In this document: in pieces, positions 1 to 6,841 of the stretch
How positions within the stretch are numbered: the first letter of the stretch is position 1
Layout: each line of letters opens with the position of its first letter
NCBI GenBank assembly: GCA_903828025.1
Contig: CAIKKO010000343.1
Coordinates: forward strand, 1-16,667
Source: an uncultured Sphingomonadales bacterium
Lineage (GTDB): Bacteria > Pseudomonadota > Alphaproteobacteria > Sphingomonadales > Sphingomonadaceae
Length of the DNA: 16,667 nt
Reading direction: 5' to 3'
Notes under the pieces: generated by a model
Databases searched by the model: none
Seen by the model: only the letters and a program-made list of their open reading frames with translations
Told to the model about the DNA's origin: nothing
Program-made: the position numbers and the translations under genes

Positions 1-2
1 CG

Positions 3-488
3 CCGCCGAAGTGGTACGACGTGCTGCTCACGCTTGAACGCAGCGGTCCCCAGCGCCCGCGTGACTTGCAGGCCGCCTTGGGCACCGAGCAATACGCGCT
101 CTCGCGCCTGCTTGACCGAATGATGAAGGCCGGGCTCGTTACCCGCACCCCCTGCCCCGATGACGCGCGCGGCCACACGCTCGATCTCACGCCAGAGGGC
201 AAAGCCATGCGCGCCGCGATGTGGCCGGTTTATGCCAGAGCGATCGAGGATGCGTGCGGCGCGGGGGCGGGATCACCGCTGGTGTCCGAGCCGGGCCGCT
301 ACCGCGAGGGTGGAATCGCCAAAGCCGGACCGCCCAAATTGCGCGCCAGCCGCGCACCGAGCTGGATACCCGGGCGTTCGATCAGGGTATGGCAGGCCAG
401 TGCGCCGAGATACGTGAACCCGATGGTCGCGCCGGAGATAACCGCCGCCCGCGCCGCGCCATCCAGCCCGAAGCGGATACAGGCATAG
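3..488 (+). pseudogene. MarR-family transcriptional regulator, 5'-partial, with an abnormal 3' end
   Basis: The frame is open from the left edge (first full codon at base 3), so the N-terminus lies outside the window. The readable part matches the winged-helix core of MarR proteins: a WYDVLLTLE helix, a recognition-helix region around YALSRLLDRMMKAGLV, the wing PDDARGHTLDLTPEGK, and the start of the C-terminal dimerisation helix (MWPVYARAIEDA). MarR proteins normally end about 15-25 residues later. Here the frame continues to a stop at 486-488, and its last 190 bp lie antisense to the convergent acyltransferase gene with no MarR-like sequence. No frame has a stop before about 417. A switch to frame 1 near base 290 would give AATARVESP, which resembles the usual EAATLA-type tail. 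I read this as a gene damaged by a frameshift or joined at a rearrangement point; a functional variant with an extended tail is possible. DNA-binding family: confident. Pseudogene status: uncertain. Confidence 0.6.
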
Positions 489-1396
489 GCCGAAACGAAG
501 AACACGATGAAATGCAGCAGGTAGATCGCATAGGAGATCTCACCCATTTGATAAGCGGCGCGGGTGCCCAGCAATCGCGCCGGACCCTGCGCAACGCTCC
601 CCTGCGGCGCGAGCGAGGATGCGATCACCGCGCCCCAGATGCCAAGCGGGACCAGTTGCATCACGCCGTCGCGCCCCACCGTCACCGCCCCGCACAGAGC
701 CGCGATCACCAGCGCTTGCCGCCTCAGCTTCGGCTGCATCGCCATGCGCGTCGCGATACCCGCGACAAACAGCAGGATTTGCACGCCGAGGAATGCCCCC
801 GGGAAGAAAATCGCAGCCAGCTGCAGTGCAACCACCATGGCGAGGGCCTGCACCCACGCCTGCCGGTACAGCGCCGCAATCAGAAACGGCGCGATGAGGT
901 AAAACTGCCATTCGAGCGACACGCTCCAGGCCTGCGCCATGATCGAAACGGCTACATCCTCCGCATAGCGCGTCGGCACCACCCCCTGCAGCAGCGCCGC
1001 GTGGATGCCGAGATGAAAGGGCAGATGCGCCAACGCCGCTTGCACAATGACGATGCGGTCGATCGAGCCGGGAGTTGGCGGCAAGCTCTCCCACACCGCA
1101 AGCTGCACCGGAAGCAGTGCTGCCGAAATCAGCAGAAGCGGCAAATAGAGCGGGAACAGGCGAAAGGCGCGGCGCAAAATATAGGCCGCGTAGGTTTCCG
1201 CCTTGCGCTCCACCAGCATCGCGATCACGAAACCCGAGAGCAGGATGAACACATCCACCGCCAGCGACGGGGTGTCGACAAGCGGCAGCTTCCAGCCGAA
1301 CGCCTGCGCGAGATGCCCGGCAACCACCCACCAAGCCATCACAGCGCGCAGCCCATGGAGTGAACGGATCTTGCGGTCGTCGGGTCTGGGCTCCAT
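299..1396 (-). CDS. Acyltransferase family 3 (OafA/YrhL-like) integral membrane protein
   Basis: This is an inner-membrane acyltransferase of the Acyl_transf_3 family; members O-acylate lipopolysaccharide, exopolysaccharide or other glycans. About 365 aa from the ATG at 1396. The family's N-terminal motif is clear (SLHGLRAVMAWWVVAGH, with the conserved Arg and the His thought to take part in acyl transfer), followed by a run of roughly ten hydrophobic segments. The second typical motif, WSVSLEWQFYLIAPF, is near the middle, and LLHFIVFF and HTLIERPG are near the end. The frame is also open upstream to a TTG at 1432 that has a GAGGA about nine bases before it, so a 377-aa form is possible; I prefer the ATG because the domain begins only a few residues after it. 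It follows the DUF1223 gene on the same strand with a gap of about 28-65 bp, suggesting co-transcription. The acyl donor and acceptor cannot be read from the sequence. Confidence 0.85.
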   Translation of the reverse strand: MEPRPDDRKIRSLHGLRAVMAWWVVAGHLAQAFGWKLPLVDTPSLAVDVFILLSGFVIAMLVERKAETYAAYILRRAFRLFPLYLPLLLISAALLPVQLAVWESLPPTPGSIDRIVIVQAALAHLPFHLGIHAALLQGVVPTRYAEDVAVSIMAQAWSVSLEWQFYLIAPFLIAALYRQAWVQALAMVVALQLAAIFFPGAFLGVQILLFVAGIATRMAMQPKLRRQALVIAALCGAVTVGRDGVMQLVPLGIWGAVIASSLAPQGSVAQGPARLLGTRAAYQMGEISYAIYLLHFIVFFVSAYACIRFGLDGAARAAVISGATIGFTYLGALACHTLIERPGIQLGARLARNLGGPALAIPPSR

Positions 1397-1460
1397 CGAA
1401 GGGCAGTTTGCACAACCCGCCACGCGCGGCAATCGCCAAAATCCTCAGCGCGGGCCCCAA

Positions 1461-2225
1461 TCAGCGCCCGTCGCGGCCCGCGCTCAGCACCGCGCCGCCG
1501 GGCCCGTCCTGCAGGAACACCGCATTGCGCAGACCGCCCTTGGCAGGAGCGAAAGCGAAGTGGGCGGCTGCGCCGTTCCACGCACCGAGCTGGGTAAGTT
1601 CGCGCACGAGGTTGCGGTGCGGCAGCGTGCGGCCGCCGTTTTCACCAGCCTTGATCGGCACCTCGATCACGCGCGGATCATAGCGCACCAGCCAGACGGT
1701 CGCGGCGCGCGCGGGGGCCGTGCCCTTCGCAATGGTCACGGAATTTGCGCTCACGCTCGGCACCGGGGCGAGCGGGCGGACGGCGGCAATGGCCGCTTCG
1801 ACCGCGCGCGGGTTCGCGCCGACCACCGTGCGCTGACCGCCAATCCAGAACTGCGGGGTCGCGACTTCGTGATCGGCAGACCGCGCGGCGAAATCGCGCT
1901 GGCGCTGGGTATAGGCGGGGCTGGCGAACTTGTCCTTCCAGCCGAGGTAGTCCCAATAGGTCACCTCGAAGGCGAGCGGGATCACGTTCGGCCGGTCGGC
2001 AATGGAATTGAGATAGGCCTCGGCGGGCGGGCAGCTGGAACAGCCCTCACTCTGATACAGTTCGACTAGCACCGGCGCGGCGGGCGTCATTGGTGAAGCA
2101 GCGGCAGGCGCAGTGGCCCTCGCCGGTTCGCTCAGCGCATGGCCCGCCAGCACTGCCGATCCCGCGACAGCGAGCGGCAGGGCCAAGGCAAACAGGCGGC
2201 GCAAGGGAAAGGGCGAGCGGGTCAT
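1461..2225 (-). CDS. DUF1223 domain-containing secreted protein (thioredoxin-like fold)
   Basis: 254 aa. The N-terminus is a Sec-type signal peptide: basic residues, then a hydrophobic stretch at about residues 11-30, then an Ala-rich linker. The mature domain opens with PVLVELYQSEGCSSCPPAEA; C62 and C65 form a CxxC pair that marks DUF1223, a family related to thioredoxins. TYWDYLGWKDKFASP and the block TPQFWIGGQRTVVG are also typical of the family. A periplasmic location is predicted, and a redox role is suggested by the CxxC pair, but no substrate is established for the family. The start is the ATG at 2223-2225 with GGAA a few bases upstream. It is the first gene of a probable two-gene minus-strand unit with the acyltransferase, and it diverges from the TonB receptor at 2371, sharing a gap of about 145 bp. 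Confidence 0.88.
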   Translation of the reverse strand: MTRSPFPLRRLFALALPLAVAGSAVLAGHALSEPARATAPAAASPMTPAAPVLVELYQSEGCSSCPPAEAYLNSIADRPNVIPLAFEVTYWDYLGWKDKFASPAYTQRQRDFAARSADHEVATPQFWIGGQRTVVGANPRAVEAAIAAVRPLAPVPSVSANSVTIAKGTAPARAATVWLVRYDPRVIEVPIKAGENGGRTLPHRNLVRELTQLGAWNGAAAHFAFAPAKGGLRNAVFLQDGPGGAVLSAGRDGR

Positions 2226-2370
2226 GGCAGTTTCCGGTTCAGAGGCGGGGCTGGCATGAGTTCGGTGCCAATCGCCTGCCGGTTACAGCACTTGGCCCAA
2301 CGGCCTATTGACACACCCTCCCCCACACGCGAGTGCGGTGGCGAAAATCGTACCAGAAGGTTGCAGATCC

Positions 2371-4386
2371 GTGCCGAAATTTCCTGCCCACGCCATGCCC
2401 CTCGCACTCCTTGCCGGAGCCTGCATGCCTTCGCTTGCATGGGCTGATGAAGCCGTGCCCTCGTCTGTGACGCCCCCCATCGTCGTCACCGGGCGCGGGC
2501 TTGCGGATGCCCCTGCGGCGGTGGCGTACGATGTGCAGGATCTGGCCCGCGAACGCCTGTTGCTCGCGGCTTCGGGCCGAATCGAGGACGCGCTCTCCGC
2601 CGCCGCCGGGTTCCAGCAGTTCCGCCGCTCGGACAGCCGTTCGTCCAACCCTTCGGCTCAGGGCATCACGCTGCGCGCGCTGGGCGGCAATGCCACCAGC
2701 CGCACGCTCCTGCTGCTCGACGGCGTGCCCATGGCCGACCCGTTCTTCGGCTACATTCCGCTGAGCGCACTCGCCCCCGAACGGCTGGCGGCAGCGCGCG
2801 TCACGCGCGGCGGCGGCTCGGGCGCGTTCGGCGCGGGCGCGGTCGCAGGCACGATCGACCTGACCAGCGCGGGGCCCGATCAGCTTGGCCTGCTGCGGGC
2901 CAGTGCGCTGGTCGATGATCGCGGCGAGAGCGAACTGTCCGCCACGCTCGCGCCCAGGCTGGGCGCTGGCTACGTGGTCGCATCCGGCCGCTGGGACCGT
3001 GGGCAGGGTTTCTGGACCACGCCGGAGGACCAGCGCGTACCCGCCAGCGTGCGCGCCCGTTATGAAAGCTGGTCCACCAGCTTGCGCGCCGTCGCCCCGC
3101 TAACGCACGATATCGAGCTGCAGGCCCGCGTCGCCGCGTTCAACGATGCCCGCACTTTGCGCTTCGCGGGGGCAGACACCGCCGCCAACGGGCAGGACGC
3201 CAGCGTGCGGCTGGTCGGGCGCGGGGCTTGGCAGTTCGATGTGCTGGGTTATGTCCAGTCGCGCGGGTTCAACAACGTGGTGATCAGCGCGAAGAGCTTC
3301 CTGCCCACACTCGACCAGCGCGCCACGCCCTCTACCGGCGCAGGCGGCAAGATCGAATTGCGGCCCCCGGTCGGCACCGCGCATGTGCTGCGGCTCGGCG
3401 CGGACTGGCGCTTTGCCGAAGGGCACACCGAGGAAGACGTCTATACCCAAGGCCAGATTTCCGGCCACCGCCGCGCGGGCGGCACCAACCGCGATCTCGG
3501 CCTGTTCTTGGAGGACGACTGGACCCTCGGCCCCGTGGTCCTGACCGCAGGCGCGCGCGCGGATCGCTGGTCGGTGCGCAATGGCGCGCTCGATCAGGTG
3601 CTGGGCGGCAACCGCACCTCCATCGCCTATCCGGACCGTGCTGGCTGGGACGGCAGCTTCCGAGGCGGCGTAGTGGTCAAGCTGGTGGGCGGCCTTGCGG
3701 CGCGCGGCTCGGCCTATACCGGCCTGCGCCAGCCGACGCTCAACGAACTCTACCGCTCGTTCACCGTGTTCCCGATTGTCACCAAAGCCAATGCCGCGCT
3801 CGAAAACGAGCAGTTGCGCGGCTTTGAAGCGGGGCTCGACTGGCGCCCGGCGCGCGGCCTCTCGTTCTCGGCCACCGCCTTCGACAACAGAGTGCGCCAC
3901 GCCATCGCCAACGTCACCATCGCGCCCAACTTGCGCCAGCGACAGAATGTCGATGCGATCCATGCGCGCGGGCTGGAACTGGGCGGCGAGGTCAAGGCCG
4001 GGAACCTCTCGTTCAGCGGCTCCTTCGCTTATACCGACGCCAAAGTCGAAGCGCCCGGCACCGCGCTCGATGGCAAGCGCCCGGCACAGACGCCTAAATA
4101 TGCCGCCAGCGCCACCGCTGCATGGCGTCCGTTCAGCGATGCGACGTTCGCACTCACCGTGCGCCACACTGGCGCGCAGTTCGAGGACGATCTCGAAACC
4201 GACGTGCTCCCCCCCGCGACCACGCTCGATGCTTATGTGCAAGTGCCGGTGGCGGGCCCGTTCAGCCTCGTGCTGCGCGGCGAAAACCTGACCGATGAGA
4301 CGGTGGTGACGCGCAATTCGGGCGGCTCGATTGATCTGGGCACCCCGCGCACGCTCTGGGCCGGGATCAGGGTGGCAATCCGCTAG
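2371..4386 (+). CDS. TonB-dependent outer-membrane receptor (about 671 aa)
   Basis: A ligand-gated outer-membrane transporter powered by TonB-ExbB-ExbD. Starting at the GTG at 2371 (AGAAGG at 2355-2360 lies 10 bases upstream) gives a short signal peptide (AMPLALLAGACMPSLAWA, cut before DEA), then a TonB-box-like PIVVTGRG at about residues 36-43. The plug domain includes GITLRALGGNATSRTLLLLDGVPMADPF split across its usual positions, and RVTRGGGSGAFGAGAVAGTIDL. The rest is a beta-barrel, with the late motif GENLTDETVVTRNSGG and a C-terminal strand ending in VAIR rather than the usual aromatic residue. The frame is open upstream to a TTG at 2308, and an ATG at 2395 is also possible; the true start is unproven. 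The ligand is not evident. Size and plug resemble siderophore/cobalamin-type receptors, but I see no cobalamin riboswitch upstream. Its stop overlaps the stop of the convergent sulfotransferase gene. Confidence 0.88.
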   Translation: MPKFPAHAMPLALLAGACMPSLAWADEAVPSSVTPPIVVTGRGLADAPAAVAYDVQDLARERLLLAASGRIEDALSAAAGFQQFRRSDSRSSNPSAQGITLRALGGNATSRTLLLLDGVPMADPFFGYIPLSALAPERLAAARVTRGGGSGAFGAGAVAGTIDLTSAGPDQLGLLRASALVDDRGESELSATLAPRLGAGYVVASGRWDRGQGFWTTPEDQRVPASVRARYESWSTSLRAVAPLTHDIELQARVAAFNDARTLRFAGADTAANGQDASVRLVGRGAWQFDVLGYVQSRGFNNVVISAKSFLPTLDQRATPSTGAGGKIELRPPVGTAHVLRLGADWRFAEGHTEEDVYTQGQISGHRRAGGTNRDLGLFLEDDWTLGPVVLTAGARADRWSVRNGALDQVLGGNRTSIAYPDRAGWDGSFRGGVVVKLVGGLAARGSAYTGLRQPTLNELYRSFTVFPIVTKANAALENEQLRGFEAGLDWRPARGLSFSATAFDNRVRHAIANVTIAPNLRQRQNVDAIHARGLELGGEVKAGNLSFSGSFAYTDAKVEAPGTALDGKRPAQTPKYAASATAAWRPFSDATFALTVRHTGAQFEDDLETDVLPPATTLDAYVQVPVAGPFSLVLRGENLTDETVVTRNSGGSIDLGTPRTLWAGIRVAIR

Positions 4387-6467
4387 GGTCGCAGCACGGC
4401 AGGCACCTCCGGATAACACGCTGCCACCGCCCCCAGCGCGGTCTCCAGCGGGCCGAGCCAGGGCGCATAGGCCTTCCAGTGCTCGACCGCGTCGGTGTAG
4501 ATTGGCTGGCGGACTTGTTCCGAACTCGCCGTGCGCACCGCGCGGGTGTTGCGGTGGAATTCGAGGCAGCCCTCCTCGAACGGCAGGCCGAGATACTCCA
4601 GCACGCGCCGCACTTCGGCTTCGGTATCGGCCACCATCTGCTCATAGATCACGCGGTGGACCGCGCCCTGTGCGGCGGCATCGTAGTGCGCCATCAAGCT
4701 CACGTAATCGCAGTAGTAGCGCCCGATCTCGGTGAGATCATAGGTGAAGGTCTGCCCGCGCGCGAAATGCTGCTTCCAGCCCGAAAAGCAGCACGACATC
4801 GGATGCCGCCGCGCGTCGATGATCTTTGCGTTCGGCAGGAGCAGGCGGATCAGGCCAACATGCTGCCAGTTGTTGGGCATCTTGTCGGTAAAGCGCGGGC
4901 GATCCGTCTTGCGATGGACGCGGGTGCGCTCGATATATTCCTCGCCCAGCCGCAGCCGGTCTGCGGGGGTGAGCGAGGCGATCATCGCGGCGAAATCGGC
5001 GAACTCGCCCTCGTCCACCCGCGATTGGAGGCGGCTGGCGATCACCATCATTTCCGAAAGCTCCATTGTGCCTTCGATCGCGCTGTGGCTGGCGAGGATT
5101 TGCTCGATCAGCGTCGAGCCGGAACGCGGCAGGCCGACGATGAAGATCGGGTCCGGCGCGGGGCAACCTCCCTTCCCCGCTTCGGCGATAAACGCGGCGG
5201 TGAAGGCCTTGGCCGTCGCCGCCGCTTCCGCTGCGAACGTGTCCGCATCGTGGCGGAGCATGGTGCGGCGCAGGCGGTTGCCGAGGTCGTAGTGGTGGAA
5301 CGACTGCGCGGCGTCCTTCGCGTCCTCATAGGCCTTGCCGAGCGAGAAATGGAGGTGAAACACATCCTCCTCGCGCCCGCTCTCGCCGTCCGGAACTTTG
5401 GCGAGGCCCGCCAGCGCCGCTTCCATGCGCGCGATATCCGCCGCGTCCAGCTTCACGGTCTTGAGGTTGGCAAGGCTCCACCACGCCTCACCCATGGCGG
5501 GCTGGTGCATCACCGCCGCGCGGTACGCCGCAATCGCCTCGTCCTGCGCGCCCAAAGTCTTGTGGATATGGCCAAGGTTCTGCCAGACCAGAGGCTGCTC
5601 GGGCTGCACCGCCAGCATGCGCTGGTAAATGCCGCGTGCGCGCTCCTGATCGCCGAGCCGCACCAGCACCGAAGCGAGGATCAGTTCGGTGCCCGCACCC
5701 GCCAGCGGGCTCTGCACCAGCATTTCCGCATGGACCAGCGCATCGGGCAGCCGATTGACTTGCATCAGCAGGCGGATCAGGAAATCGCGCGCCAGATCGA
5801 AGCCGGGAGCCAACGCGACGGCCTGTTCGACCAACCGCAGCGCCTCGGTCATGTCGCCGCGCCGCCAGAGCAGCTCCCCCAGCATGCGCGTGCCGACCGG
5901 ATCATCGGGCAGGCGCTCGGCCCGCGCGCGCAGCATGGCCTCGCTATCATCCAGCCGGCCCTGGTTCATCGCGACCGCGGCCTCGAGCAGCGCGGGATCG
6001 CGTGAGGCGGCATGGACTGCGGCAAGATCGGCGCGCCAGGCGTCTGCCATGCGCCCGGCCTTGCGCAGTTCTTTCGCGAGCAGGAACCAGCCGGTCGCCA
6101 CGTCCGGATCCTGCCGGGTCAGGTCTTCCAGCGCGGCAATGGCCTGTTCGCCTGCGCCCGCTTCGCTGGCTGCTTGCGCCAGTTCCCACAGGACCATCGG
6201 CGGGCGGCGACCACCCCGCCCGAGCGCGGTCAGCCGTTCGAGCGCCGCACCCGGTTGCCCCAAACGGCGCAGCGCCTGTGCGGCGACGAATTGTGCCGGA
6301 GCCAGACCCGGGGCCTGCAGCAGGATCTGCTCTGCCACATCGAGCGCAGCCTGCGGCTGGCTATCGAGCTGCGTGGCCGCACGATCGAGCGCCGCGCGCA
6401 AATCCGCAATGTGCGCCGGTGCGTTGCCGGCCGGTGCGGTGCCTACTGTGCGGCTGGCAGCATCCAT
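4383..6467 (-). CDS. TPR-repeat sulfotransferase family protein
   Basis: About 694 aa from the ATG at 6465-6467, chosen because AGGA sits six bases upstream; the ATG at 6498-6500 (AAAGG upstream) and a GTG at 6549-6551 are in-frame alternatives. The N-terminal half, to about residue 360, is alpha-helical tetratricopeptide repeats (for example PEQPLVWQNLGHIHKTLG and DEAIAAYRAAVMHQPAMGEA). The C-terminal half is a PAPS-dependent sulfotransferase domain. FIVGLPRSGSTLIEQIL at about residue 440 is the 5'-phosphosulfate loop, and IIDARRHPMSCCFSGWK at about 545-560 fits the 3'-phosphate-binding Arg/Ser region. FTDKMPNNW lies between them. No signal peptide is seen, so a cytoplasmic location is likely. 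The family transfers sulfate to proteins or small acceptors; the acceptor here is unknown. The gene diverges from the 929-aa TonB receptor, a pairing I know as common in sphingomonads, and converges on the other receptor with overlapping stops. Confidence 0.88.
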   Translation of the reverse strand: MDAASRTVGTAPAGNAPAHIADLRAALDRAATQLDSQPQAALDVAEQILLQAPGLAPAQFVAAQALRRLGQPGAALERLTALGRGGRRPPMVLWELAQAASEAGAGEQAIAALEDLTRQDPDVATGWFLLAKELRKAGRMADAWRADLAAVHAASRDPALLEAAVAMNQGRLDDSEAMLRARAERLPDDPVGTRMLGELLWRRGDMTEALRLVEQAVALAPGFDLARDFLIRLLMQVNRLPDALVHAEMLVQSPLAGAGTELILASVLVRLGDQERARGIYQRMLAVQPEQPLVWQNLGHIHKTLGAQDEAIAAYRAAVMHQPAMGEAWWSLANLKTVKLDAADIARMEAALAGLAKVPDGESGREEDVFHLHFSLGKAYEDAKDAAQSFHHYDLGNRLRRTMLRHDADTFAAEAAATAKAFTAAFIAEAGKGGCPAPDPIFIVGLPRSGSTLIEQILASHSAIEGTMELSEMMVIASRLQSRVDEGEFADFAAMIASLTPADRLRLGEEYIERTRVHRKTDRPRFTDKMPNNWQHVGLIRLLLPNAKIIDARRHPMSCCFSGWKQHFARGQTFTYDLTEIGRYYCDYVSLMAHYDAAAQGAVHRVIYEQMVADTEAEVRRVLEYLGLPFEEGCLEFHRNTRAVRTASSEQVRQPIYTDAVEHWKAYAPWLGPLETALGAVAACYPEVPAVLRP

Positions 6468-6602
6468 GCGCAATCCTGTTTCTGTTCGCGTCCGCACCAT
6501 GGGAGCCTTTGTGTCCCGGCGCAACGGCCTACGCCGCCGCTCGTGCTGCACATGCGAAAAATCAAGTTGACACCGCGCGGCGTTGACGAATTACTATCAA
6601 TT

Positions 6603-6630
6603 GGAAATCCGTCAAGAATGACGGATTTCC
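6603..6630. repeat. Perfect inverted repeat, 12-bp arms, 4-base centre (possible operator)
   Basis: The arm GGAAATCCGTCA (6603-6614) and its exact reverse complement TGACGGATTTCC (6619-6630) flank the centre AGAA. No mismatch is present. No T-run follows on either strand (GGGGG follows on plus, AATTG on minus), so it does not look like an intrinsic terminator. It lies just past the weak -10 candidate at 6592-6597, so it would sit at or near the transcription start of the receptor gene. An operator for a dimeric regulator, or an RNA hairpin at the 5' end of the mRNA, are the two simple readings. Confidence 0.75.
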
Positions 6631-6682
6631 GGGGGTACTAGCATTCACGGTTTATTCCGCGCGCATGTGCGGACGGCCACCA

Positions 6683-6789
6683 GGCGCATAGCGCCAGTGG
6701 CCCAAGGGTTTGGGGCACTGTGAAATCGCAGGCCGAACGCCCGGGTGAGAAAACGCTGCATTGCAGCGTGTTAAGCAGCCAAAGGCTGC
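6683..6789 (+). promoter_or_regulatory. Hairpin-rich 5' leader of the TonB receptor gene
   Basis: Three further exact dyads lie between the large inverted repeat and the receptor start. They are GGCGC/GCGCC with a 3-base centre (6683-6695), ACGCTGCA/TGCAGCGT around a single T (6753-6769), and GCAGCC/GGCTGC with centre AAA (6775-6789). Together they predict a structured mRNA leader ending about 50 bases before the ribosome-binding site. I do not recognise a known riboswitch. The dyads could equally be DNA-level binding sites. Confidence 0.4.
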
Positions 6790-6841
6790 ATCGCAGGATC
6801 GGACACAAGGAGCTACGAATCGATACAGGGAGCGCAACGTC

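Larger units (their letters stand above)
6468..6841. promoter_or_regulatory. Divergent intergenic regulatory region, 374 bp, no gene seen
   Basis: This gap separates the start of the minus-strand sulfotransferase from the plus-strand TonB receptor. I see no credible coding sequence in it. It has an AT-richer core (about 6551-6630) with TTGACA at 6567-6572 and TTGACG at 6583-6588, either of which could be a plus-strand -35 box. TACTAT at 6592-6597 is a weak -10 for the first (19-bp spacer). A perfect long inverted repeat follows, and then about 210 bp of probable 5' leader containing smaller dyads, listed separately. The receptor ATG at 6842 is preceded by GGGAG nine bases away. Promoter positions are inferred, not shown. 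Confidence 0.5.

Noticed and set aside
221..1363. Plus-strand open frame of 380 codons opposite the acyltransferase
   Set aside because: The minus-strand frame encodes recognisable membrane acyltransferase motifs; this frame is Arg/His/Gln-rich and unlike a folded protein.
2308..2313. TTGACA as a -35 box, or TTG 2308 as the start of the first TonB receptor
   Set aside because: No -10 box lies 16-18 bp downstream, and the TTG start would add a non-signal-like extension; GTG 2371 has a ribosome-binding site and leads directly into the signal peptide.
2226..2370. Cobalamin riboswitch upstream of the TonB receptor
   Set aside because: I looked for a B12-box-like conserved core in the gap and found nothing convincing.
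3100..4419. Minus-strand open frame of 439 codons opposite the first TonB receptor
   Set aside because: It lies within the receptor gene and shows no family motifs; judged a GC-driven shadow.
4479..6005. Plus-strand open frame of 508 codons opposite the sulfotransferase
   Set aside because: The minus-strand protein has clear TPR and PAPS-binding motifs; the plus-strand product is Arg/His/Gln-rich without any domain.
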